In this document: positions 55,980-64,000 of the stretch, one piece after another
Position numbering within the stretch: the stretch's first letter is position 1
Layout: each line of letters starts with the position of its first letter
Assembly (NCBI GenBank): GCA_963677415.2
Contig: CAXXFJ010000013.1
Span: forward strand, 124,001 to 188,000
Direction: 5' to 3'
Source: JAQUTK01 sp963677415
Lineage (GTDB): Bacteria > Bacteroidota > Bacteroidia > Bacteroidales > JAQUTK01
Length of the DNA: 64,000 bases
Notes under the pieces: model-generated
Told to the model about the DNA's origin: nothing
What the model saw: only the letters and a program-made list of their open reading frames with translations
Database searches by the model: none
Program-made: the position numbers and the translations under genes

Positions 55980-56062
55980 TGCCCAGAACAAGACTCGAAC
56001 TTGCACGTCATTGCTAACACTAGTACCTGAAACTAGCGCGTCTACCATTTCGCCACCTGGGC
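55980..56062 (-). tRNA. tRNA-Leu (anticodon CAG)
   Basis: 83 nt. The acceptor arm GCCCAGG pairs with TCTGGGC, with A as discriminator. The anticodon stem CTAGT/ACTAG holds loop TTCAGGT with anticodon CAG. A long variable arm (TGTTAGCAATGACGT) and the T loop GTTCGAGTC identify a class II tRNA. The 3' CCA is not encoded. Its promoter is at 56147-56177 and terminator at 55936-55972. Confidence 0.95.
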
Positions 56063-56146
56063 AGGTATTGGGTGACTTTCGTCACTGGATAAGATTTCAA
56101 ATTCAGATGCTGTGAGTTCGCTAACCCTATCTTTAATTTGTGGATG

Positions 56147-56177
56147 CAAAGGTAGAACTTATCCTGTAACATGCAAA
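56147..56177 (-). promoter_or_regulatory. Promoter of tRNA-Leu
   Basis: On the minus strand, TTTG (56174-56177), 19 bases, then TACCTTTG (56147-56154). Both boxes and spacing match the Bacteroides consensus. Confidence 0.72.
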
Positions 56178-56281
56178 ATGTTTTCTCTTTTTTTTAAATG
56201 AAATTTCGCCGTACAATCAGGCCCATATTCCCCTATAACGAAAGACGAATTCCAATCAGGTTTCCTTATCAGGCTCACTCC

Positions 56282-57283
56282 TCAAAGATCATAGCAAACA
56301 GGGAAGTGATCGCTGTAACCTCCGGTATATTTCTTTCCTGCCCAACTTCGAAAGGGCTTGGTTCCACCATATTTCTTATCTTTCTCTTGCAAAAAGTCCG
56401 GAGCATAGATCCATGCCGGCTGAAATGTGCCGGCTTCCACTCTTGGCTGAAGCAACAACCCGTTGACATAGATCTGATCGATAAGACTCCACGAATCGAT
56501 ATATTTATAACTTCCTTTCGTTTGAGCAGGAAGTGAAGAGGGAAAAAGAGAATAAAGTGCACCGGGGGAAACTGATCCTTCAACATCCTTTGTCTGCAGT
56601 ACTTCTTTTACATCAGGATCTTTGTAATCAGTATTGAAATCTCCCATAAGCAGCAAATGCAGATTGCGACGCACCGTACTAAGAGTGTCAATCTTTGCTT
56701 TTATCTGTCTGAGAGCCACAAGTCGAGCCTCACGCGAACCGCTTCGCACTTTGGATGGCAAATGACAGACAAAAATATCCAGGGTGTCGTGAAGGAGAGT
56801 AAGACCGGTGACATGAAGCAAATCGCGTGTCGGACGAATCGTTGTGTCCTGAAAAACAACCGGATAACTATGATACTCCAGCAACCGAAACCGTTCGGGA
56901 CGATACAGCAGAGCTACGTCAATGCCACGTACATCCGCACAATTGGTCATCACATACTGGTAATCTTGTCGACGGAGGGAAGAGCGACGGGTAAGCTGAA
57001 AAAGCACGCTGTCATTTTCCACTTCGCATAGACCTACCAGTACCGGTGGCTCCCACTCTCCTGCTGAGACGATGACACGTGCTATATGATTGAGTTTCTC
57101 ATTGAAACGGCCATAACCCCAGCGTCGCACAGAACCAGGCAAGAACTCCTCATCCTCCTTTCCGGGATCTTTCTCACAATCAAAAAGGTTTTCAACATTA
57201 TAAAATAGTACGCGAAAAGGAGGCTCATCAGCTCTTGCGACCAATGTTAAGATCATCAGTACAAGCAAGAGTAATAACTTCAT
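56282..57283 (-). CDS. Endonuclease/exonuclease/phosphatase family protein
   Basis: A 333-residue exported member of the EEP fold (signal peptide residues 1-18). Motifs are LFYNVENLFD, VLVGLCEVEND (metal Glu), HDTLDIFVCHLPSK, LLLMGDFNTDYKD and GGYSDHFPV (catalytic Asp-His). Such proteins may hydrolyse nucleic acids, nucleotides or phospholipids; the export suggests an extracellular or periplasmic substrate. It overlaps the beta-helix lipoprotein gene by one base. Confidence 0.9.
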   Translation of the reverse strand: MKLLLLLVLMILTLVARADEPPFRVLFYNVENLFDCEKDPGKEDEEFLPGSVRRWGYGRFNEKLNHIARVIVSAGEWEPPVLVGLCEVENDSVLFQLTRRSSLRRQDYQYVMTNCADVRGIDVALLYRPERFRLLEYHSYPVVFQDTTIRPTRDLLHVTGLTLLHDTLDIFVCHLPSKVRSGSREARLVALRQIKAKIDTLSTVRRNLHLLLMGDFNTDYKDPDVKEVLQTKDVEGSVSPGALYSLFPSSLPAQTKGSYKYIDSWSLIDQIYVNGLLLQPRVEAGTFQPAWIYAPDFLQEKDKKYGGTKPFRSWAGKKYTGGYSDHFPVCYDL

Positions 57284-58725
57284 TAATTCTGTTCTGTTGA
57301 AGCAGGTACGTATTCAAATGCACCCATATCCGGAGTACCATCAGACATACGACTAATTCCATCCGCATCTAGTGGCAATAACACGGAGAAGTCCGGATCA
57401 GCCTTGCCAATAGCTGCAGAAAGTGAATCCAAATGGAAATCATAGATGTAATTATCATTGCCCGTAGCTCGAAACAACGGATCTTCGCTCCATAGTATAT
57501 CCGTAAAGCGGTTATCCGTAATCTCCTTCGAACGTATCAGTGAAGCATGGAAGGTACATTCAAAAGGTACTTCTTCTTTGGACGAACTATTCAACACAAC
57601 CTCCGGATTGCGCGAACCATAGATGATACAGTTCGTAAAGGAGGTATTAGTAATTGGATATACAATCTGGCTTGCGGCTGAAGAACCAGTATAGTTACTG
57701 ATGCTCACAGAGGTTCCTTCACGGAGGTCCCATACATAATAGTTGGCAATGGTACAATGCAGGAAGCGATAACTCCCGCCCAGCAGAGAGAGACACGCAT
57801 AGCGCGCATTGGTAAACAGCGAGTTATCCGCCTCAATGCGACAGTTTACGGCTTGTAAGCCATAACCTCGCACATTATGAATCGTCGAACTGTGCATTTC
57901 CAGTTTGAGACCCGTCACATCGGATGAGTCTGCAATGATACCATAATTGCCTCCACGGATAATGGTATGTGTGAGACTATTTCCCATACTCCCGGCAGAG
58001 AGGCGCACTCCCTCCCATTGTCCGGCAAGGAAATCATACGGCAGATTGTCAAACAAATTATCAATACGATCACCACGTAGCACCACCGGAGAAGTAGCTG
58101 TCCCTTGCGTGATGAGTGTGCCATCAACAACCAGTTTGGCGCCACTATGGAAATGCAATGTAGTGCCGGCAGTGAGTGTCAGAGTAATGCCCGGAGCGAC
58201 ATACAAACTGTCCTGAATAACATAGGGACGAGTGGAAGTAAGTGTCGTATCTGAAGTGATTATCTTTCCCTTCCACATATTGGCATCCTGTCCGTAGGCA
58301 CGCAACTTGACATGCTGCATCACTCCGTTAGAGATAAAAACAATCGAGTCTTTCAATAACACCGGTCCGTTTTGACCTGTTGCTGATGGATTGATACGAA
58401 CGAAAACGAACATACTATCCTTTGCAGCAATCTCCAGACCGTTGATAATGTCGGCAGGTTGCCCATCCACATTCATTAAAAAGCCAGAATGATCGGGATC
58501 GGCCATGTAAAGAGTCTCAATGCGCAAAGCCTTGCTATTCCTGTTATAGATCATCAAACGCTGGTCTGCAGATGCCAGTCCGGTGAAGACGGTGTCAAAG
58601 GAGACTGTATCTAATGAAAAGGAAAGCCGATCTGATGGATTGGAGGAAAACTCATCCTTCTGACAGGATGTTATTCCGACAAGTAACAGAAACAGAGTAG
58701 CACAAACAGAAAGAAACTTCTTCAT
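57283..58725 (-). CDS. Right-handed beta-helix lipoprotein
   Basis: A 480-residue lipoprotein (lipobox ITSC at Cys21). Residues about 35-150 look like an Ig-like N-terminal part (LSFSLDTVSFDTVFTGL). From about 165 on it reads as a parallel beta-helix (GTTLHFHSGAKLVVDGTLIT, AGQWEGVRLSAGSMGNSLTH, YGLQAVNCRIEADNSLF). Function is unknown; such proteins often bind or cleave polysaccharide, but no catalytic residues were recognised. It follows pepD by 12 bp. Confidence 0.82.
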   Translation of the reverse strand: MKKFLSVCATLFLLLVGITSCQKDEFSSNPSDRLSFSLDTVSFDTVFTGLASADQRLMIYNRNSKALRIETLYMADPDHSGFLMNVDGQPADIINGLEIAAKDSMFVFVRINPSATGQNGPVLLKDSIVFISNGVMQHVKLRAYGQDANMWKGKIITSDTTLTSTRPYVIQDSLYVAPGITLTLTAGTTLHFHSGAKLVVDGTLITQGTATSPVVLRGDRIDNLFDNLPYDFLAGQWEGVRLSAGSMGNSLTHTIIRGGNYGIIADSSDVTGLKLEMHSSTIHNVRGYGLQAVNCRIEADNSLFTNARYACLSLLGGSYRFLHCTIANYYVWDLREGTSVSISNYTGSSAASQIVYPITNTSFTNCIIYGSRNPEVVLNSSSKEEVPFECTFHASLIRSKEITDNRFTDILWSEDPLFRATGNDNYIYDFHLDSLSAAIGKADPDFSVLLPLDADGISRMSDGTPDMGAFEYVPASTEQN

Positions 58726-58737
58726 AGCTGCAACGTA

Positions 58738-60204
58738 TTATCTTACATTTTTCAACACATCAAGCAAATGGTCCCAAAACAGAGGAACTGATGAAATCAT
58801 AATCCGCTCCCGGGGAGAATGAACTCCTTCCATCGTTGGACCGAAAGAGACCATATCAAGATCGGGATACTTTTCAACGAACAATCCACATTCCAGTCCG
58901 GCATGTATGGCGAGCACTTCAGGTTGTCTCTTGAAAAGACGGATATACGAATCACGGACAACCTGCAATACTGGCGATTGAAGGTTGGGCTTCCACCCGG
59001 GATATCCCTCTCCATGAGCCACTGTAGCACCGTATTGTGTAAAGATTGATTCTATTTGATCAGAGATTGCTTTCTTCTCACTTTCCACTGCACTACGCTG
59101 ACTGGTGATCACCTCAATGATACCGTCCTTTTTATTTTGTTTGACAGAAGCCAGGTTTGTAGAGGTCTGAACCAGCCCTTCAATATCCTCACTCATGGCG
59201 ATCACTCCATGCGGACAAGCGACCAGAGACTCAAGCAGATTAATAGCTACAGCAGGATCGATAATTTCCAAGGGAGACTCTATGGACTCAAGATCAAAAC
59301 GTATAGATGGATCAATAGTGCTGTACAGGTTTTCCATGTCTGAGGAAAAAAAGTTGAGCAACACACGCACTCTCTCTTTAAAGTGAAATGGAACGCCGGC
59401 AATCACATAGGCTTCGCGGGGAATAGCATTTCGGAGATTACCTCCATCAATTTCGGAGATGAAGAGCTCCGATTCTTCCGTGATAATCTTCAGGAATTGC
59501 GCAAGTAATTTGTTGGCATTGGGCAATCCCTTATGAATATCTCCACCGGAATGTCCTCCTGTCAGCCCTTTGACATCCAAACGGAAAAAGAAAAGGTGCT
59601 GAGGGGTATTTATCGATCTGTATTTAAATTGGATGATTGTGTCTATTCCACCTGCACAACCGACATATAGATATCCCAGTTCTTCAGAATCAAGATTGAT
59701 CAATATCTTGCCGGTGAAGAAATCTGTACTTAAAGCTCTGGCACCAGTAAGGCCGGTCTCCTCATCTACCGTAAACAAGCATTCCAGTTTGCCATGTTCC
59801 AGCGTATCAGAAGCCAGCAGTGCCAATTCGGCTGCAACCCCAATCCCATTATCAGCTCCCAGAGTAGTACCCTTTGCGGAAAGCCAGTCACCATCAATCA
59901 CAGTCTGGATCGCATCGGAATCAAAATCAAACTGCACCTCTTTATTTTTCTCGCACACCATATCCACGTGAGACTGAAGAACAACGGTAGGAAGATGCTC
60001 AAACCCCTTGGTCGCAGGTTTAGTCACTAAAAGGTTTCCCACCTGATCACGCTTCACCGCCAACTTCTTGCTTTGTGCGAACTCATATATATAGGTAACA
60101 ATCTTTTCTTCTTTCTTTGAAGGACGTGGTATCTTCGTCACCTCTTCAAAGAAATGCCAGAGTAAAGAAGGTTCAAGCTGGCTTATTATTTTCGAAGTAT
60201 TCAT
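58738..60204 (-). CDS. pepD: Aminoacyl-histidine dipeptidase (PepD)
   Basis: A 488-residue M20 metallopeptidase that hydrolyses Xaa-His and other dipeptides. Metal and catalytic motifs are LQSHVDMVCEKN, KGTTLGADNGIGVAAELALL, DEETGLTGA, GGHSGGDIHKGLPNA and HAGLECGLF. I chose the ATG at 60204 (MNTSKIISQLEPSLLWHFFE), which is the family start; an upstream in-frame start at 60300 adds 32 atypical residues. It is first in a three-gene group. Confidence 0.94.
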   Translation of the reverse strand: MNTSKIISQLEPSLLWHFFEEVTKIPRPSKKEEKIVTYIYEFAQSKKLAVKRDQVGNLLVTKPATKGFEHLPTVVLQSHVDMVCEKNKEVQFDFDSDAIQTVIDGDWLSAKGTTLGADNGIGVAAELALLASDTLEHGKLECLFTVDEETGLTGARALSTDFFTGKILINLDSEELGYLYVGCAGGIDTIIQFKYRSINTPQHLFFFRLDVKGLTGGHSGGDIHKGLPNANKLLAQFLKIITEESELFISEIDGGNLRNAIPREAYVIAGVPFHFKERVRVLLNFFSSDMENLYSTIDPSIRFDLESIESPLEIIDPAVAINLLESLVACPHGVIAMSEDIEGLVQTSTNLASVKQNKKDGIIEVITSQRSAVESEKKAISDQIESIFTQYGATVAHGEGYPGWKPNLQSPVLQVVRDSYIRLFKRQPEVLAIHAGLECGLFVEKYPDLDMVSFGPTMEGVHSPRERIMISSVPLFWDHLLDVLKNVR

Positions 60205-60337
60205 TCTATTTCTGCCGTTTGTTTGTTTAAAACAAGTTAAATCCGCAACACATATTTCTATTCTTCCTGATTTTTGGATAGATAAATATATTTTATCCAA
60301 AGTATTGGACTATCTTTGCAGGACAAAAGTAACAAAA

Positions 60338-60532
60338 ATGATTTACACGCTAGTCATCTCATTCGTAATTATTGCATCTGCGATAGCATTGCTTGGAATC
60401 AAAATCTTGTTTGTTAAGGGAGGGAAATTTCCTGATATTCATATTGATGGCAATAGAGCCCTTCGCAAGAAAGGAATACATTGTGCTAAATCACAAGATT
60501 TTGAGGCACGAAAAGCCGGACGTAATATTTGA
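60338..60532 (+). CDS. Small single-span membrane protein
   Basis: 64 residues from the ATG at 60338, with one N-terminal helix (MIYTLVISFVIIASAIALLG) and a basic cytoplasmic tail (FVKGGKFPDIHIDGN, KGIHCAKSQDFEARKA). It resembles short conserved Bacteroidetes proteins of unknown function. TATCTTTG at 60311-60318 is a possible -7 box. It precedes the OmpH-like gene by 36 bp. Confidence 0.72.
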   Translation: MIYTLVISFVIIASAIALLGIKILFVKGGKFPDIHIDGNRALRKKGIHCAKSQDFEARKAGRNI

Positions 60533-60568
60533 ATCTGCTAATTAACTAAAAGGAAAACATATTCAACA

Positions 60569-61180
60569 ATGAAAAATATTCACTTTGTTATTGAAGGCAT
60601 TTTAGCCGCTGCTGTTATCGCGTTGTTCATCCTTCAATTCAGCAACCAATCGCCGAAAGATCCGTCTGTTGCCAAACAGAACGACAGTTTACAAACCAAC
60701 TTTCAGACATTGCCAATTGCCTACATCAATGTTGATTCACTCTTGATTCATTACAATTTTTCAAAAGAGATGAACGAACAACTGCTTCGCAAAAGAGAAA
60801 GTTCAATCGCTACTCTCAACCAAAAAGGAAAAGAGTTGGAGACTGAAATTGGAGAATACAAACGCAAATTGCAAAATAATGCTTTCCTTTCCCAAGAAAG
60901 AGCACAATCAGAAGAGAACCGTCTTGGAAAGAAGCAAAATGAACTACAAGAATTAGAACAAAGACTTAATATTGAGATTACTCAGCAACAAAACACCATG
61001 AACGAGCAGCTTCGTGATTCCGTCTATAGTTTTCTGAAAACATATAATAAAGAGAATCCGTACCAAATCATCCTTAGCAATACGTTTAATGACAACATCC
61101 TTTATTCTGATGAGAAGTATGACATCACAAGGGAGGTTATTGAGAAATTAAATGCACGTTACATCGTACGGAAGAAATAA
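60569..61180 (+). CDS. OmpH/Skp family outer-membrane chaperone
   Basis: A 203-residue protein with an N-terminal signal anchor (VIEGILAAAVIALFILQF), then the OmpH-type start IAYINVDSLLIHYNFSKEMN. A long coiled coil follows (about residues 65-150), then the C-terminal NPYQIILSNTFNDNILYSDE. Skp-like chaperones carry outer-membrane proteins across the periplasm. It ends at a bidirectional terminator. Confidence 0.88.
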   Translation: MKNIHFVIEGILAAAVIALFILQFSNQSPKDPSVAKQNDSLQTNFQTLPIAYINVDSLLIHYNFSKEMNEQLLRKRESSIATLNQKGKELETEIGEYKRKLQNNAFLSQERAQSEENRLGKKQNELQELEQRLNIEITQQQNTMNEQLRDSVYSFLKTYNKENPYQIILSNTFNDNILYSDEKYDITREVIEKLNARYIVRKK

Positions 61181-61199
61181 TAAAAGAATAAATTAAATG

Positions 61200-61226
61200 A
61201 ACGCGCTTCTGAAAAGAGAGCGCGTT
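61200..61226. terminator. Bidirectional terminator
   Basis: AACGCGCT (61200-61207) and AGCGCGTT (61219-61226) form an 8-bp stem with T-rich sequence on the plus side and A-rich on the other. It lies between the convergent OmpH-like gene and the small membrane protein gene. Confidence 0.75.
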
Positions 61227-61228
61227 TT

Positions 61229-61558
61229 TTATTTTTCGGCAGATGGCATGACAAAAGCAGCATATGTTTCAAAAACTGCGGCACACAAAAGACAAACAAG
61301 CCACTCATAACTATGCTTGAACATAAAACTTGAAGCGGCAACAAGTAGAATGGAAGAGATAAGCTGAAACCTTACAAGTCGTTTGACACGCTTGTTTGTG
61401 CCCTGATAAGGAGAAGTCAGACGGACAACAGCTATCGCAGCTGATCCGAACGCCATAAGATAAGGGGCATATACAAACTGGAAGAAATAAGTTGAAACAG
61501 CTATCAGTACCAAAATCGCACCAGCGATAAAAAGGGAATTTTTCGTTTTGTCGCTCAT
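61229..61558 (-). CDS. Four-helix membrane protein, unknown function
   Basis: A 109-residue protein with about four membrane segments (SLFIAGAILVLIAVSTYFF, YLMAFGSAAIAVV, LISSILLVAASSFMF, WLVCLLCAAVFETYAAF). It resembles conserved membrane proteins that accompany the FtsB/DivIC gene in Bacteroides. It starts 2 bp after that gene's stop, so they are cotranscribed. Confidence 0.8.
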   Translation of the reverse strand: MSDKTKNSLFIAGAILVLIAVSTYFFQFVYAPYLMAFGSAAIAVVRLTSPYQGTNKRVKRLVRFQLISSILLVAASSFMFKHSYEWLVCLLCAAVFETYAAFVMPSAEK

Positions 61559-61560
61559 TG

Positions 61561-61860
61561 TTATTTGATAATAAATATCTCCTCGTCAGGTTGTTTCATT
61601 AAATATTGCTCGCGGGCAAATTTCTCCAGATTCTCATCACTGGAATGCAATTCTTCCAACTTCTGAGCATCTTTTTCTATCTTATCCTTGTAATATTTAA
61701 CTTCTTTCTTTAGTTCCCGTTGCTGGGAAATAAGATGCATACGGCGCATCAAACTGTTTTCATCCAGGAAAAGGATGTAAAACAAAAAGACTCCGATAAC
61801 AAGTAGATACTTGTTAACATGAGTATGAAGAAAATTCCAAATGAGACGCAGTTTTGACAT
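61561..61860 (-). CDS. FtsB/DivIC-like septum formation protein
   Basis: 99 residues from the ATG at 61860. One membrane helix (KYLLVIGVFLFYILFLDEN) is followed by a coiled coil (ISQQRELKKEVKYYKDKIEK) and the FtsB-type ending KFAREQYLMKQPDEEIFIIK. These proteins bridge early and late divisome components. An in-frame GTG at 61866 is a less likely start. Confidence 0.88.
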   Translation of the reverse strand: MSKLRLIWNFLHTHVNKYLLVIGVFLFYILFLDENSLMRRMHLISQQRELKKEVKYYKDKIEKDAQKLEELHSSDENLEKFAREQYLMKQPDEEIFIIK

Positions 61861-61974
61861 TTGCACAACGAGTGTTTCGGCAAAAGTAATAACTTTATTT
61901 GCGGAAACAAAGAAGTATGAAGAAAATATTGTCTATATTTGTCCTGAATTCATATTGAAAGTCAGACTCAGTAC

Positions 61975-63765
61975 ATGGAAGAATATATCGTATCCGCCCG
62001 CAAATACAGACCGGCCACATTTCAATCGGTCATAGGTCAGCATGCACTAACTACAACCCTGAAAAATGCAATCGTCAACAACAAGTTGGCACACGCTTAT
62101 CTATTTTGTGGTCCAAGAGGTGTGGGCAAAACCACTTGCGCCCGGATATTCGCAAAAACCATCAACTGTCTGCACCCTACGACCAACCATGAAGCTTGTA
62201 ACGAATGTGAATCCTGCCAGGCATTTAACGAACAACGATCCTACAACATTCATGAACTGGATGCTGCTTCCAATAACTCTGTTGATGATATCCGTACGCT
62301 GACAGACCAGGTGCGTATTCCTCCACAAATCGGAAAATACAAGGTATATATCATTGATGAGGTTCACATGCTCTCTCAGAATGCATTCAACGCGTTTCTG
62401 AAGACTCTTGAAGAGCCACCTGCACATACTATTTTCATACTTGCCACCACAGAGAAATACAAGATATTACCGACTATCCTTTCACGCTGCCAGACGTATG
62501 ATTTCAATCGTATCACACAGAAAGATATCGTTGATCACCTGCTGTATGTGGCAGAGCAGGAACAGATTACTGCCGAACCTGAAGCATTGGGTGTCATTGC
62601 TCAGAAAGCGGATGGCGGGATGCGCGACGCTCTTTCCATCTTCGACCAGCTGGCCTCTTTTACCGGAGGAAAGATTACGTACGAACTGGTGATACAAAAT
62701 CTGAACGTATTGGATTATGACTACTATTTCAAAATCACAGACCTCTTCCTGGCGCATAAAGTGGGAGAATGCATGGTTCTTTTTGATGAAATACTTGGTA
62801 AGGGATTTGATGCTCAGCATTTCATCGGTGGACTGGCATCGCATTTCCGTGATCTGCTGGTTGCTCACGATGTCGCCACATTGAAACTCCTTGATTGTTC
62901 TGATGCTGTCAGAGTGCGCTACAAAGATCAAGCAAAGCTATGCAGTGACTTATTCTTGTTTACTGCTATAGACATCAGTAACGAATGCGACATGCAATAC
63001 AAACAGAGCCGAAACAAACGGCTACTTGTCGAACTTACTCTTATTCGCCTCAGTCAACTGGGGGAAGAAAAAAAAAAATCATCTAAAGAATATCGGCCAA
63101 TAGAACCGATATTCTCTCAAACAGCAGAACCCTCTGTTCAAACCCGCCCGTCTCCGGTTGTAAGTATACCAGCGAAGGTAAATCATTCTCAAGATCAACC
63201 GATTCAGGTAAATAATGAAACAAACAGGGTTCCAGTAGCAGAAGAAGCTCCTCCTCTTCCAACTGATATACCTCAAAACAGGAGAGAACCTGTAAAAAGT
63301 GAGCTTTCCAGAATCAGCACAATTTCATTAAAAAGTTCCAGATCAAAGAAAACGGATTCGGCAGATAAAAAAGCAGACACACACCAGGATGTCGCCGGTA
63401 AGAACAAACCATTTACTCAAGTCGATCTGGAATATGCATGGAGAGAATTTGTTGCGGACAAGCCTGAAGAGTATCACCTGATTGCTGTCATGAAAGAATT
63501 TATCCCTATCGTAGAAGAGAACAACACTTTAGCACTTACCCTCTATAACCAGATTGATATGAAATTGATTTCAGATCAGCAAAGCTCAATCTGTCAGTTT
63601 TTGAGAGAGAAGCTCTGCAACGATCAGATAGTCCTACAACTCGAGATGAAGGAATTATCTGATGATCAGAGGATATTTACTCAAAAGGAAAAGTTCGAAT
63701 ACCTATTGCAAAACAATGAGGGAATTGTAAAACTGCGGGATCGTTTTAAATTGAAACTCTATTGA
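61975..63765 (+). CDS. dnaX: DNA polymerase III subunits gamma/tau
   Basis: A 596-residue clamp-loader ATPase. It starts YRPATFQSVIGQHALTTTLK, with Walker A GPRGVGKTT, zinc motif CLHPTTNHEACNECESCQAF, Walker B YIIDEVHML, and sensor TILSRCQTYDF. A Ser/Pro/Lys-rich linker (about 370-470) leads to a C-terminal tau-type domain (YAWREFVADKPEEYHLIAVM). No slippery site for a short gamma form was recognised, though an A-run occurs at 63069-63077. Confidence 0.95.
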   Translation: MEEYIVSARKYRPATFQSVIGQHALTTTLKNAIVNNKLAHAYLFCGPRGVGKTTCARIFAKTINCLHPTTNHEACNECESCQAFNEQRSYNIHELDAASNNSVDDIRTLTDQVRIPPQIGKYKVYIIDEVHMLSQNAFNAFLKTLEEPPAHTIFILATTEKYKILPTILSRCQTYDFNRITQKDIVDHLLYVAEQEQITAEPEALGVIAQKADGGMRDALSIFDQLASFTGGKITYELVIQNLNVLDYDYYFKITDLFLAHKVGECMVLFDEILGKGFDAQHFIGGLASHFRDLLVAHDVATLKLLDCSDAVRVRYKDQAKLCSDLFLFTAIDISNECDMQYKQSRNKRLLVELTLIRLSQLGEEKKKSSKEYRPIEPIFSQTAEPSVQTRPSPVVSIPAKVNHSQDQPIQVNNETNRVPVAEEAPPLPTDIPQNRREPVKSELSRISTISLKSSRSKKTDSADKKADTHQDVAGKNKPFTQVDLEYAWREFVADKPEEYHLIAVMKEFIPIVEENNTLALTLYNQIDMKLISDQQSSICQFLREKLCNDQIVLQLEMKELSDDQRIFTQKEKFEYLLQNNEGIVKLRDRFKLKLY

Positions 63766-63785
63766 ACTCTTAAATATTACTGACT

Positions 63786-64000
63786 ATGAAAACAAACACA
63801 AAAGAAAACACACGCATTGCATCCATTGACATTCTGCGCGGACTGGACATTTTCGTCCTTACCTTCGTCGGACCAGTACTCGGCACTTTGATTAGTGTTT
63901 CCAATGGTCTTTTTGGACCCGCATTCCGTCATCAGCTCGACCATGTGGATTGGGAAGGACTGGTCACTTGGGACATGATCATGCCTCTCTTCCTCTTCAC
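63786..64000 (+). CDS. DUF5009/heparan-N-acetyltransferase-like membrane protein (5' part)
   Basis: 71 residues are visible before the right edge. The family start RIASIDILRGLDIFVLTFVG is followed by the first loop (HVDWEGLVTWDMIMPLFLF), as in DUF5009 and heparan-alpha-glucosaminide N-acetyltransferase-like proteins. These move acetyl groups across the membrane. It lies 20 bp after dnaX. The rest is outside the window. Confidence 0.85.
   Translation, partial: MKTNTKENTRIASIDILRGLDIFVLTFVGPVLGTLISVSNGLFGPAFRHQLDHVDWEGLVTWDMIMPLFLF

Noticed and set aside
63066..63078. A-run in dnaX as a programmed frameshift giving gamma
   Set aside because: The run is near the linker, but no stop close by in the alternative frame or stem-loop was verified, so the claim is not made.
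1..64000. CRISPR array, prophage, insertion sequence or SusC/SusD pair
   Set aside because: No regularly spaced repeats of CRISPR type, no transposase, integrase or phage structural gene, and no SusC- or SusD-like protein was found.

Overview
The window looks like a chromosomal segment of a gut-type Bacteroidales bacterium, most likely Bacteroides, Phocaeicola or a close relative. The support is: promoters of the Bacteroides type (TTTG, 19-21 bases, TAnnTTTG), a tandem family of 6-bladed beta-propeller lipoproteins, a long PPi-dependent phosphofructokinase, a 2-oxoacid:ferredoxin oxidoreductase operon, the order rpmB-rpmG-DUF4295-ftsY-rimO, and GH28/GH95 polysaccharide enzymes. No phage, transposase, CRISPR array, rRNA or SusC/SusD pair was seen.

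Layout. (1) 1-12,975, minus strand: an operon led by a 930-residue MG2-like/TonB-plug protein, followed by eight complete and one cut-off 6-bladed beta-propeller lipoprotein genes, with seven spacers of exactly 19 bp. Both ends of each protein are nearly constant and the middles vary; one copy is a visible mosaic of two others, and a synonymous-only scar of a lost copy lies upstream of the plug gene. (2) 13.1-28.1 kb: housekeeping genes. These are the 2-oxoacid:ferredoxin oxidoreductase operon, ispE, dnaB, radA, an FAD protein, a YjbR protein, rimO with an unusual Lys-rich tail, ftsY, DUF4295, rpmG, rpmB, cinA and PPi-PFK. (3) 28.2-37.9 kb: GH28, an SGNH esterase, a SpoIID-AmpG-like-CYTH operon, a YjbH protein, an MFS transporter, three GYF_2/CD225 membrane proteins and a DUF2752 protein. 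Seven of these genes each carry one apparent +1 base in a short homopolymer, while none was seen elsewhere in the window.

(4) 38.4-47.2 kb: a possible small RNA, then a minus-strand operon of Nudix-type regulator, xylulokinase, xylose isomerase, GH95 and a protein with three hydrolase modules. This links cytoplasmic xylose catabolism to removal of glycan side chains and esters. (5) 47.4-55.1 kb: YggL, two paralogous secreted proteins of about 1,035 residues with carbohydrate-binding-like domains and a C-terminal domain resembling a type IX secretion sorting signal, and rubredoxin. (6) 55.1-64 kb: a repeat-rich spacer, tRNA-Leu(CAG), an EEP-family hydrolase, a beta-helix lipoprotein, pepD, a small membrane protein, an OmpH/Skp-like protein, a four-helix membrane protein, a FtsB/DivIC protein, dnaX, and the start of a DUF5009-type acyltransferase.

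Family assignments come from recognising motifs and overall sequence, not from database searches. The most unusual parts are the propeller array, the giant paralog pair, the xylose/GH95/esterase operon and the cluster of frameshifts.
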